Part shown: positions 31,108 to 39,449 of the stretch, in pieces
Position numbering within the stretch: position 1 is the stretch's first letter
Layout: each line of letters begins with the position of its first letter
DNA from: Paraburkholderia sp. CNPSo 3274
GTDB lineage: Bacteria; Pseudomonadota; Gammaproteobacteria; Burkholderiales; Burkholderiaceae
Length of the DNA stretch: 64,000 bases
Direction of reading: 5' to 3'
Assembly (NCBI RefSeq): GCF_024206475.1
Contig: NZ_JAMBPR010000032.1
Coordinates: 34,588-98,587 of the forward strand
Program-made: the position numbers and the translations under genes
Notes under the pieces: generated by a model
What the model saw: the letters and a program-made list of their open reading frames with translations, nothing else
Databases searched by the model: none
Told to the model about the DNA's origin: nothing

Positions 31108-32448
31108 ATGAAGGCTGAAAAAGTATCCATCGACACACTGGTTATCGGCGCCGGTCAGGCGGGCGTGGCAATGAGCGAGCATCTCAGCAAGTCGGGCGTG
31201 CCGCATCTCGTGCTCGAACGCGATCGCATCGCGGAGCGCTGGCGGACGGGCCGCTGGGATTCGCTGGTCGCCAACGGTCCTGCCTGGCACGACCGCTTTC
31301 CCGGCATGGCATTCGACGGACTGGATCCCGATGCGTTCGCGGGCAAGGAACAGGTCGCCGACTATTTCGTCGCGTATGCAAAGAAGTTCAACGCGCCTAT
31401 CCGCACGGGCGTGGAAGTGACGCGTGTCGAACGCCTTCAAGGGCGCCCGGGTTTCACCGTTCAGTCGAGCAACGGCACGTTCGAGGCGAATCGCGTTGTC
31501 GTGGCGACGGGGCCGTTTCAGCGTCCTGTGATTCCTGGCATCGCGCCAAAGGACCCGCGTCTCACCCAGATGCACTCGGCCGACTATCGCAATCCGGCCC
31601 AGTTGCCCGACGGCGCGGTGCTGGTCGTCGGCGCGGGTTCGTCGGGCACGCAGATCGCCGACGAGCTGCGTCGCGCGGGCCGCACGGTGTATCTGTCGGT
31701 CGGGCCGCACGATCGCCCGCCACGCGCTTACCGCAACCGCGACTTCTGCTGGTGGCTCGGCGTGCTTGGCGAATGGGACAAGGAGGTGGCGGGCCCCGGA
31801 CGCGAGCACGTGACGATCGCCGTGAGCGGCGCGTATGGCGGCCAGACCATCGATTTTCGCCGGCTTGCGCATGAAGGCATGACGCTTGTCGGCGTCACGA
31901 AATCGTTCAACAACGGTATTGTCACGTTCGAGCAGGATCTGGCGGTCAATCTCAAGCGTGGCGACGACAACCTGATGTCGCTGCTCGACGCCGCCGATGC
32001 CTATGTCGAGCGCAACGGCATCGACCTGCCGAAAGATCCCGAAGCACGCTTCATTCCGGCCAATCCCGAGTGCGTCACGCATCCGCTGCGTGAACTGGAT
32101 CTCGCGCAGGCCGGCGTGGCGACGATCATCTGGGCGACGGGCTATGCCGTCGATTACAGCTGGCTGCAAGTCGACGCCTTCGACGAGCAAGGCAAGCCGA
32201 AGCATCAGCGCGGTGTTTCGAAGGAACCGGGCGTTTATTTTCTCGGTCTGCCGTGGCTGTCGCGGCGAGGGTCGTCGTTCATCTGGGGCGTGTGGCACGA
32301 CGCGAAGCACATCGCCGACCACATCGGCACGCAGCGCAAGTACCTCGACTATCGCGACGCGGCACAACGCGAACGCCTGGCAGACGCCACGCATACCGCG
32401 CGCGACGAATCGCACGCAAGCACCCTCAACGAAATCGGAGTGAATTGA
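31108..32448 (+). CDS. Flavin-containing monooxygenase
   Basis: FAD/NADPH monooxygenase of 446 residues. First Rossmann motif GAGQAG near residue 15, second GAGSSG near residue 176, and WATGYA late in the chain (the ATG motif of flavin monooxygenases). Such enzymes N- or S-oxygenate or Baeyer-Villiger oxidise soft nucleophiles. First gene of a four-gene operon; the stop overlaps the RidA start (TGATG). The substrate cannot be read from sequence; the nearby NCS1 permease points to an N-heterocycle. Confidence 0.92.
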   Translation: MKAEKVSIDTLVIGAGQAGVAMSEHLSKSGVPHLVLERDRIAERWRTGRWDSLVANGPAWHDRFPGMAFDGLDPDAFAGKEQVADYFVAYAKKFNAPIRTGVEVTRVERLQGRPGFTVQSSNGTFEANRVVVATGPFQRPVIPGIAPKDPRLTQMHSADYRNPAQLPDGAVLVVGAGSSGTQIADELRRAGRTVYLSVGPHDRPPRAYRNRDFCWWLGVLGEWDKEVAGPGREHVTIAVSGAYGGQTIDFRRLAHEGMTLVGVTKSFNNGIVTFEQDLAVNLKRGDDNLMSLLDAADAYVERNGIDLPKDPEARFIPANPECVTHPLRELDLAQAGVATIIWATGYAVDYSWLQVDAFDEQGKPKHQRGVSKEPGVYFLGLPWLSRRGSSFIWGVWHDAKHIADHIGTQRKYLDYRDAAQRERLADATHTARDESHASTLNEIGVN

Positions 32449-32879
32449 TGCCTACCCATACCCGCATCCGCATGTTCAACACTAAGGATACCTATCCGAA
32501 CCAGACGCTCGACAACGACCTGTGTCAGGCCGTCCGCGCCGGCAACACGGTCTACGTGCGCGGTCAGGTCGGCACCGACTTCGACGGCAAGCTGATCGGT
32601 CTCGGCGATCCGCGCGCGCAAGCCGAGCAGGCGATGAAGAACGTCAAACAGTTGCTCGAAGAAGCGGGCAGCGACCTGTCGCACATCGTCAAGACGACGA
32701 CGTACATCATCGATCCACGTTATCGCGAGCCGGTCTATCAGGCAGTCGGCAAGTGGCTCAAAGGCGTGTATCCGATCTCGACCGGTTTGTGTGTGAGCGC
32801 GCTCGGCCAATCACAATGGCTGATGGAAATCGACGTCATCGCGGTGATTCCCGATAACTGGACGTCTGGCGAGGCATAA
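32448..32879 (+). CDS. RidA/YjgF family protein
   Basis: Trimer-forming RidA family member of 143 residues. It has LCQAVRAGNTVYVRGQVGTDFDGKL (the strand region with the GQ turn), KTTTYIIDPRYREPVYQAVGKWLKG and the C-terminal WLMEIDVIAVIP, where Glu is the activity-linked residue in place. The usual arginine that binds the carboxylate of imino acids (R105 in RidA) is not evident in ALGQSQ, so it belongs with non-archetypal RidA groups. These often sit in catabolic operons and may hydrolyse an imine or carbamate made by the monooxygenase. It starts in a TGATG overlap. Confidence 0.9.
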   Translation: MPTHTRIRMFNTKDTYPNQTLDNDLCQAVRAGNTVYVRGQVGTDFDGKLIGLGDPRAQAEQAMKNVKQLLEEAGSDLSHIVKTTTYIIDPRYREPVYQAVGKWLKGVYPISTGLCVSALGQSQWLMEIDVIAVIPDNWTSGEA

Positions 32880-32889
32880 GGAGCGGCGC

Positions 32890-33567
32890 ATGACATTCTC
32901 GATCATCGGACGTTGCCGGGAGACCGGACAGCTGGGTATTGCCATCAGTTCGTCGAGTATTGCAGTGGGCGCGCGTTGCCCCTGGGTGCGGGCAGGCGTC
33001 GGCGCGGTTGCGACGCAGAATGTCACGCTGCCCGCGCTGGGCCCGCGAATTCTCGATCTCATGGAACAGCAGGCGCTTGCGCCACCTGTCGCGTTGAAGC
33101 AGGCGCGCGATACCGACGCGTTCGAAGCGTATCGGCAAGTCACGGTGATCGATGCTCAGGGCCGCACCGCGTTCTTCACAGGCGATAACGCGCTCGGGTT
33201 GCATCACGCGGTGGCCGGCGATCAGTGCGTCGCAGCCGGCAACATGCTTGCCGCGACGAACGTCGTCGACGCAATGGTGCGAGCGTTCGAGCGCACGCAA
33301 GGACTGCTCGCCGAGCGTCTGCTGGCCGCGATGCACGCCGCGGTCGAGGCGGGCGGCGAAGCAGGCCCGGTCCACTCGGCCGCGCTGAAGGTCATTGACC
33401 GGCAGGTCTGGCCGATCGTGGATTTGCGAGTCGATTGGGCCAACGACGAACCCATCGGTCAGCTTGCGCAGCTATGGCGAGCGTATCTTCCGCAAATGCA
33501 GGATTACGTCACGCGCGCGCTGGATCCGACCGCAGCGCCGAGCTATGGAGTGCCAGGCGATGAGTGA
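32890..33567 (+). CDS. DUF1028 family protein
   Basis: Protein of 225 residues with the DUF1028 opening TFSIIGRCRETGQLGIAISSSS and the conserved ATQNVT and VAGNMLAATNVVDAM-like core; the family resembles Ntn-hydrolases and peptidoglycan-associated domains. It ends with an 8-base overlap into the ArgE-like gene. In other genomes this family is often near M20 peptidases. Probably a hydrolase acting on an intermediate of the monooxygenase pathway; no direct evidence for the reaction. Confidence 0.9.
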   Translation: MTFSIIGRCRETGQLGIAISSSSIAVGARCPWVRAGVGAVATQNVTLPALGPRILDLMEQQALAPPVALKQARDTDAFEAYRQVTVIDAQGRTAFFTGDNALGLHHAVAGDQCVAAGNMLAATNVVDAMVRAFERTQGLLAERLLAAMHAAVEAGGEAGPVHSAALKVIDRQVWPIVDLRVDWANDEPIGQLAQLWRAYLPQMQDYVTRALDPTAAPSYGVPGDE

Positions 33568-34720
33568 ACGTTCCAGCCGCGCACTGCTCGAACGCCTGAT
33601 CGGTTTCGAGACCGTCAGCCGTGAATCGAATCTCGAACTGATCGCGTTCGTGCAGCGCTATCTCGCGGATCTTGGTGTCGACAGTGAGCTGTTTCACAAC
33701 GCCGAGCGCACGAAAGCCAGTCTCTTTGCGACCATCGGACCGCGCGACAAGGGCGGCGTCGTGCTGTCGGGACATACGGACGTCGTGCCCGTCGCGGGGC
33801 AGGCGTGGACGGTCGACCCGTTCCGTCTCACGGAAAAAAATGGACGGCTTTACGGGCGCGGCACGGCGGACATGAAGGGCTTTCTGGCGTGCGTGCTCGC
33901 GGCGGCGCCCAGGTTCGTCGAGCGCAAGCTGGACGTGCCGGTCCATATTGCGTTTTCATACGACGAAGAAGTGGGCTGCCTCGGTGTGCGCCCGATGCTC
34001 GCAGAACTCGAAAAGCGCACACATAAGCCGCGTCTATGCATTATCGGCGAGCCGACGGAAATGAAGCCCGTGCTCGGCCACAAGGGGAAGCTCGCCATGC
34101 GCTGCCGGGTGAAGGGCGCGGCGTGTCACTCGGCGTACGCGCCGTATGGCGTGAACGCCATTCAATACGCGGCGCGGCTCATTAACAGGCTGGAAAGCAT
34201 CGGCGAGGAACTCGCCCAGCCTGAACATCACGACGAACGCTTCGATCCGCCGTACTCGACCGTGCAAACGGGCGTCATCACGGGCGGGCGCGCGCTGAAC
34301 ATCGTGCCCGCGGAATGTGAGTTCGACTTCGAAGTGCGCTCGGTACCGGGCTTCGAGGCGCAATCGGTTGCAGACCGGATCGAGTCGTATGCGCAGACGG
34401 AATTGTTGCCGAAAATGCGCAAGGTACAAGCCGCGACTGCCATCGACTTCGAGCCCTTGAACGCTTATCCAGGCCTTGCGACGCCGCCTGATAGCGAAGC
34501 GGCGCGGCTCCTCGCCGCTATCAGCGAGCCGAGCGACTTCGGCACGGTTGCGTTCGGCACCGAGGGCGGATTGTTCACGCGCGCGGGCATTCCCACGGTC
34601 GTGTGCGGGCCCGGCAGCATGGAGCAAGGTCACAAGCCAGACGAGTTCGTGAGCGTCGATCAACTCGGCCGCTGCGATGCGATGCTGACGCGGCTTGCCG
34701 CGCAGCTCGAAGCCGCGTAG
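33560..34720 (+). CDS. argE: ArgE/DapE-type M20 deacylase
   Basis: Zinc-dependent M20 amidohydrolase of 386 residues close to acetylornithine deacetylase. Metal ligands can be placed: LSGHTDVVP (His, Asp), GRGTADMKG (Asp), YDEEVGCLG (catalytic Glu) and a late HKPDEF. It overlaps the DUF1028 gene by 8 bases and ends the operon. Its place suggests an N-acyl amino acid as a pathway end-product and not a role in arginine synthesis, because no other arg genes are near. Symbol is family-level. Confidence 0.9.
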   Translation: MSERSSRALLERLIGFETVSRESNLELIAFVQRYLADLGVDSELFHNAERTKASLFATIGPRDKGGVVLSGHTDVVPVAGQAWTVDPFRLTEKNGRLYGRGTADMKGFLACVLAAAPRFVERKLDVPVHIAFSYDEEVGCLGVRPMLAELEKRTHKPRLCIIGEPTEMKPVLGHKGKLAMRCRVKGAACHSAYAPYGVNAIQYAARLINRLESIGEELAQPEHHDERFDPPYSTVQTGVITGGRALNIVPAECEFDFEVRSVPGFEAQSVADRIESYAQTELLPKMRKVQAATAIDFEPLNAYPGLATPPDSEAARLLAAISEPSDFGTVAFGTEGGLFTRAGIPTVVCGPGSMEQGHKPDEFVSVDQLGRCDAMLTRLAAQLEAA

Positions 34721-34804
34721 CGCGTTCCGCGGCTCAGGGCCGATGCATTCGGCTCGGCCTGATCCCGTTGCCGTTTCCTTGGCGACACACTGGCTGCGTT
34801 CAAT

Positions 34805-36085
34805 CTATGCCGTCGCTCGCTGAGCAACCGTGGCCGCGACGCGCACGCGGCTTACATACGCCAGCGCGGACAAACTGATCATGGCGGTCGCAATCAGCCA
34901 GTAACTCGGCGCGCTCTTGTCGCCGGTGGCGCTCAGCATCCACGTGACGATGGCCGGGGTGAAGCCGCCGAATACGGTCACGCCGATGTTGTAGCCGATC
35001 GACATGCCAGTGGCGCGCGTCGCGGCCGGGAAGATTTCGGCCATGAGCGCGGGCAGGGCGCCGAAGTAGATCGACTTCAGGAGCGCGAGCCACGCAATAA
35101 GCACGAAGAGCGGCACGGCACTCGCATGGCTGGTCGCCCAGGCGAAGCCGGGGTAGGCGCTCGCGAGAAAGAGGAGCGCCACGCAGATCATCTGCGTGCG
35201 CCGCCCGATGCGGTCGGACAGATGCCCCGCGAACGGCGTGACGACGGTGAGAATCACGCCGCCCGCCATTGTCGCCGCGAAGCCGGTTGCCGCTGGCAGA
35301 TGCAGCTGGCGGATCGCGAACGTGGGAATGTATTGCAGCAGATAGTTGACCGCCGTCGAGACGGTCATCAGGCCGATCGCCGTGAGCACGAGCCGCTTTT
35401 GCTGGCCCAGCACTTCACGCACGGGCGTTTCGGTGCGCGCGGTGCGCTTGAAGTCCTCGGCGTCTTCAATGAAGCGGCGCAAATAGAGACCCACGGGACC
35501 AATCAGTAATCCAAAGAAAAACGGCAGACGCCAGCCCCAGGCCGCGAGGTCGGCAGGCGCCATGAGGCGGGCGAGACCATAGCCGAACGAGGCCGCGAGC
35601 AGTGTGGCGAGCCCTTGCGTGGCGAATTGCCAGCTCGCGAAAAAACCGCGCCGGTGCGGCGCATGCTCGATCAGCATGGCCGTGGACGCACCGAACTCGC
35701 CGCCCGCCGAAAAGCCCTGGATGAGCCGCGCGGCGAACACCGCGAGCGGCGCGCCGAGACCTATCGTCGCGTAGTCGGGAATCAGCGCGATGATCGCTGT
35801 GCCGACCATCATGAGGCTGACCGAGAGCATCAGCGCGGCCTTGCGTCCGCTGCGGTCGGCATAGGCGCCGAGCACCGCGCCGCCGAGCGGCCGCACGAGA
35901 TACGACGCGCCAAAGGTGCCGAACGTGAGCAGCATCGAAACGGATTCGTTGACCGCCGGAAAGAAATGCTTGCCGATGTACACCGCGAAGAACCCATAAA
36001 TGGCGATGTCGAACCATTCGAGCGCGTTGCCGGCGGACGTGGCGATGACGAGCCTCGCAAGGCTCACGGGTTGTTTTGCGGACAT
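34805..36085 (-). CDS. MHS-family MFS transporter
   Basis: Major facilitator protein of 426 residues, 12 predicted helices, of the metabolite:proton symporter (ProP/KgtP/CitA-like) group. Motifs: NALEWFDIAIYGFFAVYIG in helix 1, RPLGGAVLGAYADRSGRK (MFS signature between helices 2 and 3) and RLIQGFSAGGEFG. Lies 26 bp after the M20 peptidase gene on the same strand, so co-transcribed; together they may import and hydrolyse a peptide-like or N-acyl compound. Substrate unknown. Confidence 0.92.
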   Translation of the reverse strand: MSAKQPVSLARLVIATSAGNALEWFDIAIYGFFAVYIGKHFFPAVNESVSMLLTFGTFGASYLVRPLGGAVLGAYADRSGRKAALMLSVSLMMVGTAIIALIPDYATIGLGAPLAVFAARLIQGFSAGGEFGASTAMLIEHAPHRRGFFASWQFATQGLATLLAASFGYGLARLMAPADLAAWGWRLPFFFGLLIGPVGLYLRRFIEDAEDFKRTARTETPVREVLGQQKRLVLTAIGLMTVSTAVNYLLQYIPTFAIRQLHLPAATGFAATMAGGVILTVVTPFAGHLSDRIGRRTQMICVALLFLASAYPGFAWATSHASAVPLFVLIAWLALLKSIYFGALPALMAEIFPAATRATGMSIGYNIGVTVFGGFTPAIVTWMLSATGDKSAPSYWLIATAMISLSALAYVSRVRVAATVAQRATA

Positions 36086-36111
36086 GGCGGCAGGCACCTT
36101 TATCTTGGTCG

Positions 36112-37560
36112 TCAGGCGAGGGCGTCGGTGGGTTGCGTCGCGTGCGCTTTCGCCGATGCGCGGGTCGCGGCGAGACGCGCGGCATCGTCGCCGAGGTCCC
36201 ACCAGAGTCCGGCCATTACGGCGAGCGCCTCGCGTGCGACGGAGCCGAGCAGGTGTTCGTTCGGCGCGTGCTGCGCGCAGGCCGGATACGAGTGCGGGAC
36301 CCAGAGCGTCGGCAGCCCGAGCGTGTACGCGAAGACATCGTTCGGCACCGTGCCGCCGAGGTTCGGCAACAGCGCCGGCTTCTTTCCTGTCGACGCGCGC
36401 AGCGAATCGAGCGCCCAGTGCACCCAGGCATCGTCGGGGTCGAGCCGCGTCGCTGCGGACGTCTGCGTGACACGTACCTGCACGTCGTCAAAGCCAAGCC
36501 GCGCGAAGTGCGCTTCGAGATGCTCGCCCACGCGCGCGGCGTCCGTGCCCACCACGAAGCGCAGCTGGCAAGTGGCCTTGGCTGTGGGCGGGATCGCGTT
36601 GACCGGCGCATCGGGGTTGCCGGTCTTGAACGCGAGCACTTCGAGTGTGTTCCAGGCGATCACGCGCTCGGTGGGCGTGAGGCCGGGCTCGCCCCAGTCG
36701 GGATCGATCGCGGGGGCGTCGGCGTCGCCGCCGAGCACGATGTCCGCAAGCGCCTCGCGCACGCTCACGGGCACGGGCGGCGGACGCAGCCCGTCCACGA
36801 CGATGGCGCCGCGCCGGTCGACGAGGCTCGCGATCGCATGCGACAGCACGACGGCCGGATTGCGCAGCGCGCCGCCCCAGTTGCCCGAGTGGTGCGCGCC
36901 ATGGCGCAGATCGACGAGCAGTTCGAACGTCACACCGCCGCGCGAGCCGAGGAAGAGCGTGGGGCGTTCGGCCAGCACGCGCGGGCCGTCGGAGGCGATG
37001 AACACGTCCGCCGCGAGCGCGTCGCGATGGGCGGCACAAACGGCGTCGAGGCCCGGCGAGCCGATTTCCTCGCCGGTTTCGAAGATCAGCTTCACGTTGT
37101 AGCCGAGCTTGCCGCCGCGCGCGTCCAGCACCGCGGCGAGCGCGGCGAAGTTCACGGAGTGCTGGCCTTTGTTGTCGGCGGTACCTCGGCCATACCAGCG
37201 GTCGCCTTCCACGGTGACGGTCCAGGGCGCGAGACCTTCGCGCCACTGCTCGTCGTAGCCGCGCACGACGTCGCCGTGGCCGTAAGTCAGCACGCCCGGA
37301 AGCGCCGGGTCTTCGATGCGCTCGGCGATCAGAAACGGCGCGCGCCTGCCCGAGGGATTCTCGACCACGCGGCAAGTGAAGCCGAGCGGCGTGAGGGAGG
37401 GCATCACCTCGTCGGCGAGATAGGCGACGAGCGCGCGGGCCTGCTCCGGATTCTGGCTTTCGGTGCGAAAGCCCACGCGGCGCTGGAGGTCGGTGAAGAA
37501 CGCGCCGGAATCGTAGACGCGCACGGCGCGGTCGATGGCGGTTTGTCGGGTCTCGTTCAA
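36112..37560 (-). CDS. M20 family metallopeptidase
   Basis: Zinc peptidase/deacylase of 482 residues (M20 dipeptidase type). Ligand blocks: LTYGHGDVVRG, GRGTADNKGQHSVN, FETGEEIGSPG with catalytic Glu, and AQHAPNEHLL. Start set at TTG 37560: it has AGGAG ideally spaced, while the ATG 15 bases earlier (37575) has its own codons formed by that ribosome site. The gene is divergent from the LysR at 37668 and is followed by the MHS transporter. Likely LysR target. Confidence 0.88.
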   Translation of the reverse strand: MNETRQTAIDRAVRVYDSGAFFTDLQRRVGFRTESQNPEQARALVAYLADEVMPSLTPLGFTCRVVENPSGRRAPFLIAERIEDPALPGVLTYGHGDVVRGYDEQWREGLAPWTVTVEGDRWYGRGTADNKGQHSVNFAALAAVLDARGGKLGYNVKLIFETGEEIGSPGLDAVCAAHRDALAADVFIASDGPRVLAERPTLFLGSRGGVTFELLVDLRHGAHHSGNWGGALRNPAVVLSHAIASLVDRRGAIVVDGLRPPPVPVSVREALADIVLGGDADAPAIDPDWGEPGLTPTERVIAWNTLEVLAFKTGNPDAPVNAIPPTAKATCQLRFVVGTDAARVGEHLEAHFARLGFDDVQVRVTQTSAATRLDPDDAWVHWALDSLRASTGKKPALLPNLGGTVPNDVFAYTLGLPTLWVPHSYPACAQHAPNEHLLGSVAREALAVMAGLWWDLGDDAARLAATRASAKAHATQPTDALA

Positions 37561-37648
37561 AAGGTCTCCTCTCATGCCTGGGTGCGGGGAATGAAAGCAG
37601 TCTAGGAACGTCAAAAATTCGCAACAATTTCAAAATTTGCGGATAACA

Positions 37649-37663
37649 TTGCCGAAATGGCAA
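37649..37663. promoter_or_regulatory. Dyad TTGCC-N5-GGCAA at the LysR gene
   Basis: A perfect 5-bp dyad in 15 bp ending 4 bp before the ATG at 37668. If the LysR really starts at ATG 37695 (which also has GGATAA upstream), the dyad lies in its promoter and would suit self-repression. The AT-rich stretch 37607-37648 next to it looks like the divergent promoter. Confidence 0.4.
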
Positions 37664-37667
37664 CGCA

Positions 37668-38594
37668 ATGACCGCCCACCGAACGGATAAGCCGATGCTT
37701 CATGGAATCGCCTTGCGCTACTTCGTCGAGGTCGCGCGCACGGGGTCGCTGGCCGCGGCCTCGGAGAACCTGCACGTCGCCGTTTCGGCGATCAGCCGGC
37801 AGATCAGCAAGCTGGAGGAAGACGTGGGCACGGCGCTCTTCGAGCGCATGCCGCGTGGGATGGTGCTGACCGAATCGGGCGAGCGGCTGGCCGAGCATGC
37901 GCGGCGCGCGCTGCTGGAGGGCGACGCGGTGCTCGCCGAGATCGCCACGGCCAAGGCGCTCGGGCACGGCATCGTGCGAATCGGCTGCACGGAGGGCTTT
38001 ACGCGCTCGTTCCTGCCTCACGTGCTCGCGCAGCATCACGCCGTCGCGCCGCACGTGCATTTCAATCTGCGCTCGGGCACGCCTTCGCAGGTCGAGCAGT
38101 GGGTGGCCACGGGCGAGGCGGACCTCGGGCTGGCGTTTTCGAGCGGAGACCCCGCGAAGGTCTACGTGCAGTACAGCGCACAAGCGCCGGTCTGCGCGCT
38201 GCTCGATCCGGGGCATCCGCTGGCGCAACGCGACTCGCTCACGCTCGCTGACCTGCGCGACTATCCCGTCGCGCTGCTCGAGCGCGGCAACACGGCGCGC
38301 CAGCTATTCGACGAATGCTGCGCGCGCTACGGCGTCAAGCTCGAGCCCATTCTCACGAGCAACAATTCGAGCGCCTTGCATGCGTTCGCTGCGCTGGCGG
38401 GCGCGATCACGCTCGGCAGCCGGCTCTCGCTCTCGGGTCTCGCGGACGAACTTTCGCTGGTGGCGAAGCGCTTCGACGAACCGACGCTCAGCCAGCGCAA
38501 CCTGTGTGTGATGACGATGCGCGACCGGCGGCTTTCACGCCCCATCGAGGGGGTGCTGAGGGCGCTGATCGTCGCGATCGAACGCGCGTTGTGA
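37668..38594 (+). CDS. LysR-family regulator
   Basis: LysR regulator of 308 residues (299 if it starts at ATG 37695). Helix-turn-helix at about 27-55 (GSLAAASENLHVAVSAISRQISKLE), effector domain beginning IVRIGCTEGFTRSFLPHVL. Divergent from the M20 peptidase/MHS transporter pair, which it most likely controls. It ends 12 bp before the cytochrome b561 gene, which is convergent. Confidence 0.9.
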   Translation: MTAHRTDKPMLHGIALRYFVEVARTGSLAAASENLHVAVSAISRQISKLEEDVGTALFERMPRGMVLTESGERLAEHARRALLEGDAVLAEIATAKALGHGIVRIGCTEGFTRSFLPHVLAQHHAVAPHVHFNLRSGTPSQVEQWVATGEADLGLAFSSGDPAKVYVQYSAQAPVCALLDPGHPLAQRDSLTLADLRDYPVALLERGNTARQLFDECCARYGVKLEPILTSNNSSALHAFAALAGAITLGSRLSLSGLADELSLVAKRFDEPTLSQRNLCVMTMRDRRLSRPIEGVLRALIVAIERAL

Positions 38595-38606
38595 TGACCC
38601 GGCGCC

Positions 38607-39188
38607 TCAGCGTTTGCCCGCGCGCCCCGTCATGCGTCCCAGGATGTCCACTCGCTGCACCAGTTGATGGTAGATCACCGCGAGCACGTGCCCGGCGATC
38701 AGTACGTAGGTCAGGTACGCCAGCCAATAGTGGAGCTTCGAGCCGAGATGGCCGAGCGCCTTGTCCGCCGGCACGACGGCGGGCACCTGAAACAGCCAGA
38801 ACCAGTTCACCGGATGGCCGCCGCCATACGAGTTGATATATCCACTGATCGGCATGGCAAAGAGAATCAGATACAGCAAGCCATGACCGATATGCGCGAG
38901 CTTCTGCTCGAAAGCCGGAATGCGTTGCGGCAGCGGCGGCGCGTTGCCCGAAAGCCGTGTCACCACGCGGATCAGCGTGAGCAGCAGGACGGTCAGACCA
39001 ATCGATTTGTGGAAATTCACCCAACTGCCACGCGACGGGGCATGACGGTCCATCGTCGTCATGTACCACGCCACCGGGATCACCACGAACATGCATAGCG
39101 CGGTCAGCCAATGCAGCACGCGCAGCGTCAAGCCGTATGTGGGGACCGCAAACGACAACGCAGAAACGGAGTGTGGGGTTCGGGACAT
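38607..39188 (-). CDS. cybB: Cytochrome b561
   Basis: Four-helix inner-membrane cytochrome of 193 residues. Heme ligand histidines can be seen in each helix: LHWLTAL, NFHKSIGLTVL, LAHIGHGLLYL and HVLAVIYHQL. The CybB family moves electrons between ubiquinol and periplasmic acceptors and oxidises superoxide in E. coli. Start ATG 39188 chosen near the first helix. Single gene with no redox partner adjacent. Confidence 0.92.
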   Translation of the reverse strand: MSRTPHSVSALSFAVPTYGLTLRVLHWLTALCMFVVIPVAWYMTTMDRHAPSRGSWVNFHKSIGLTVLLLTLIRVVTRLSGNAPPLPQRIPAFEQKLAHIGHGLLYLILFAMPISGYINSYGGGHPVNWFWLFQVPAVVPADKALGHLGSKLHYWLAYLTYVLIAGHVLAVIYHQLVQRVDILGRMTGRAGKR

Positions 39189-39449
39189 GGTCGGGCCTTT
39201 TAGCAGTCGAATTGACCAAGCCTGCCACAAAAACACCTCTGGAGAGCATCCCCGGCCAGTCCAGTTTTGTTAGGTACCGTTACAACGGGATTCGCCAAAA
39301 TGACAATAGATGATAAGTCAATCATAATTCTTCAATGGATTTCCCTTATCTAGATGCCGGTTGACCTGCCGATAACTGCGGAAAGTGATTCGGCCTGTCT
39401 GCTTCGCCCTGGCCAGAAGTTGCAATGTCAATCAGGAGTCGGGAATTCC

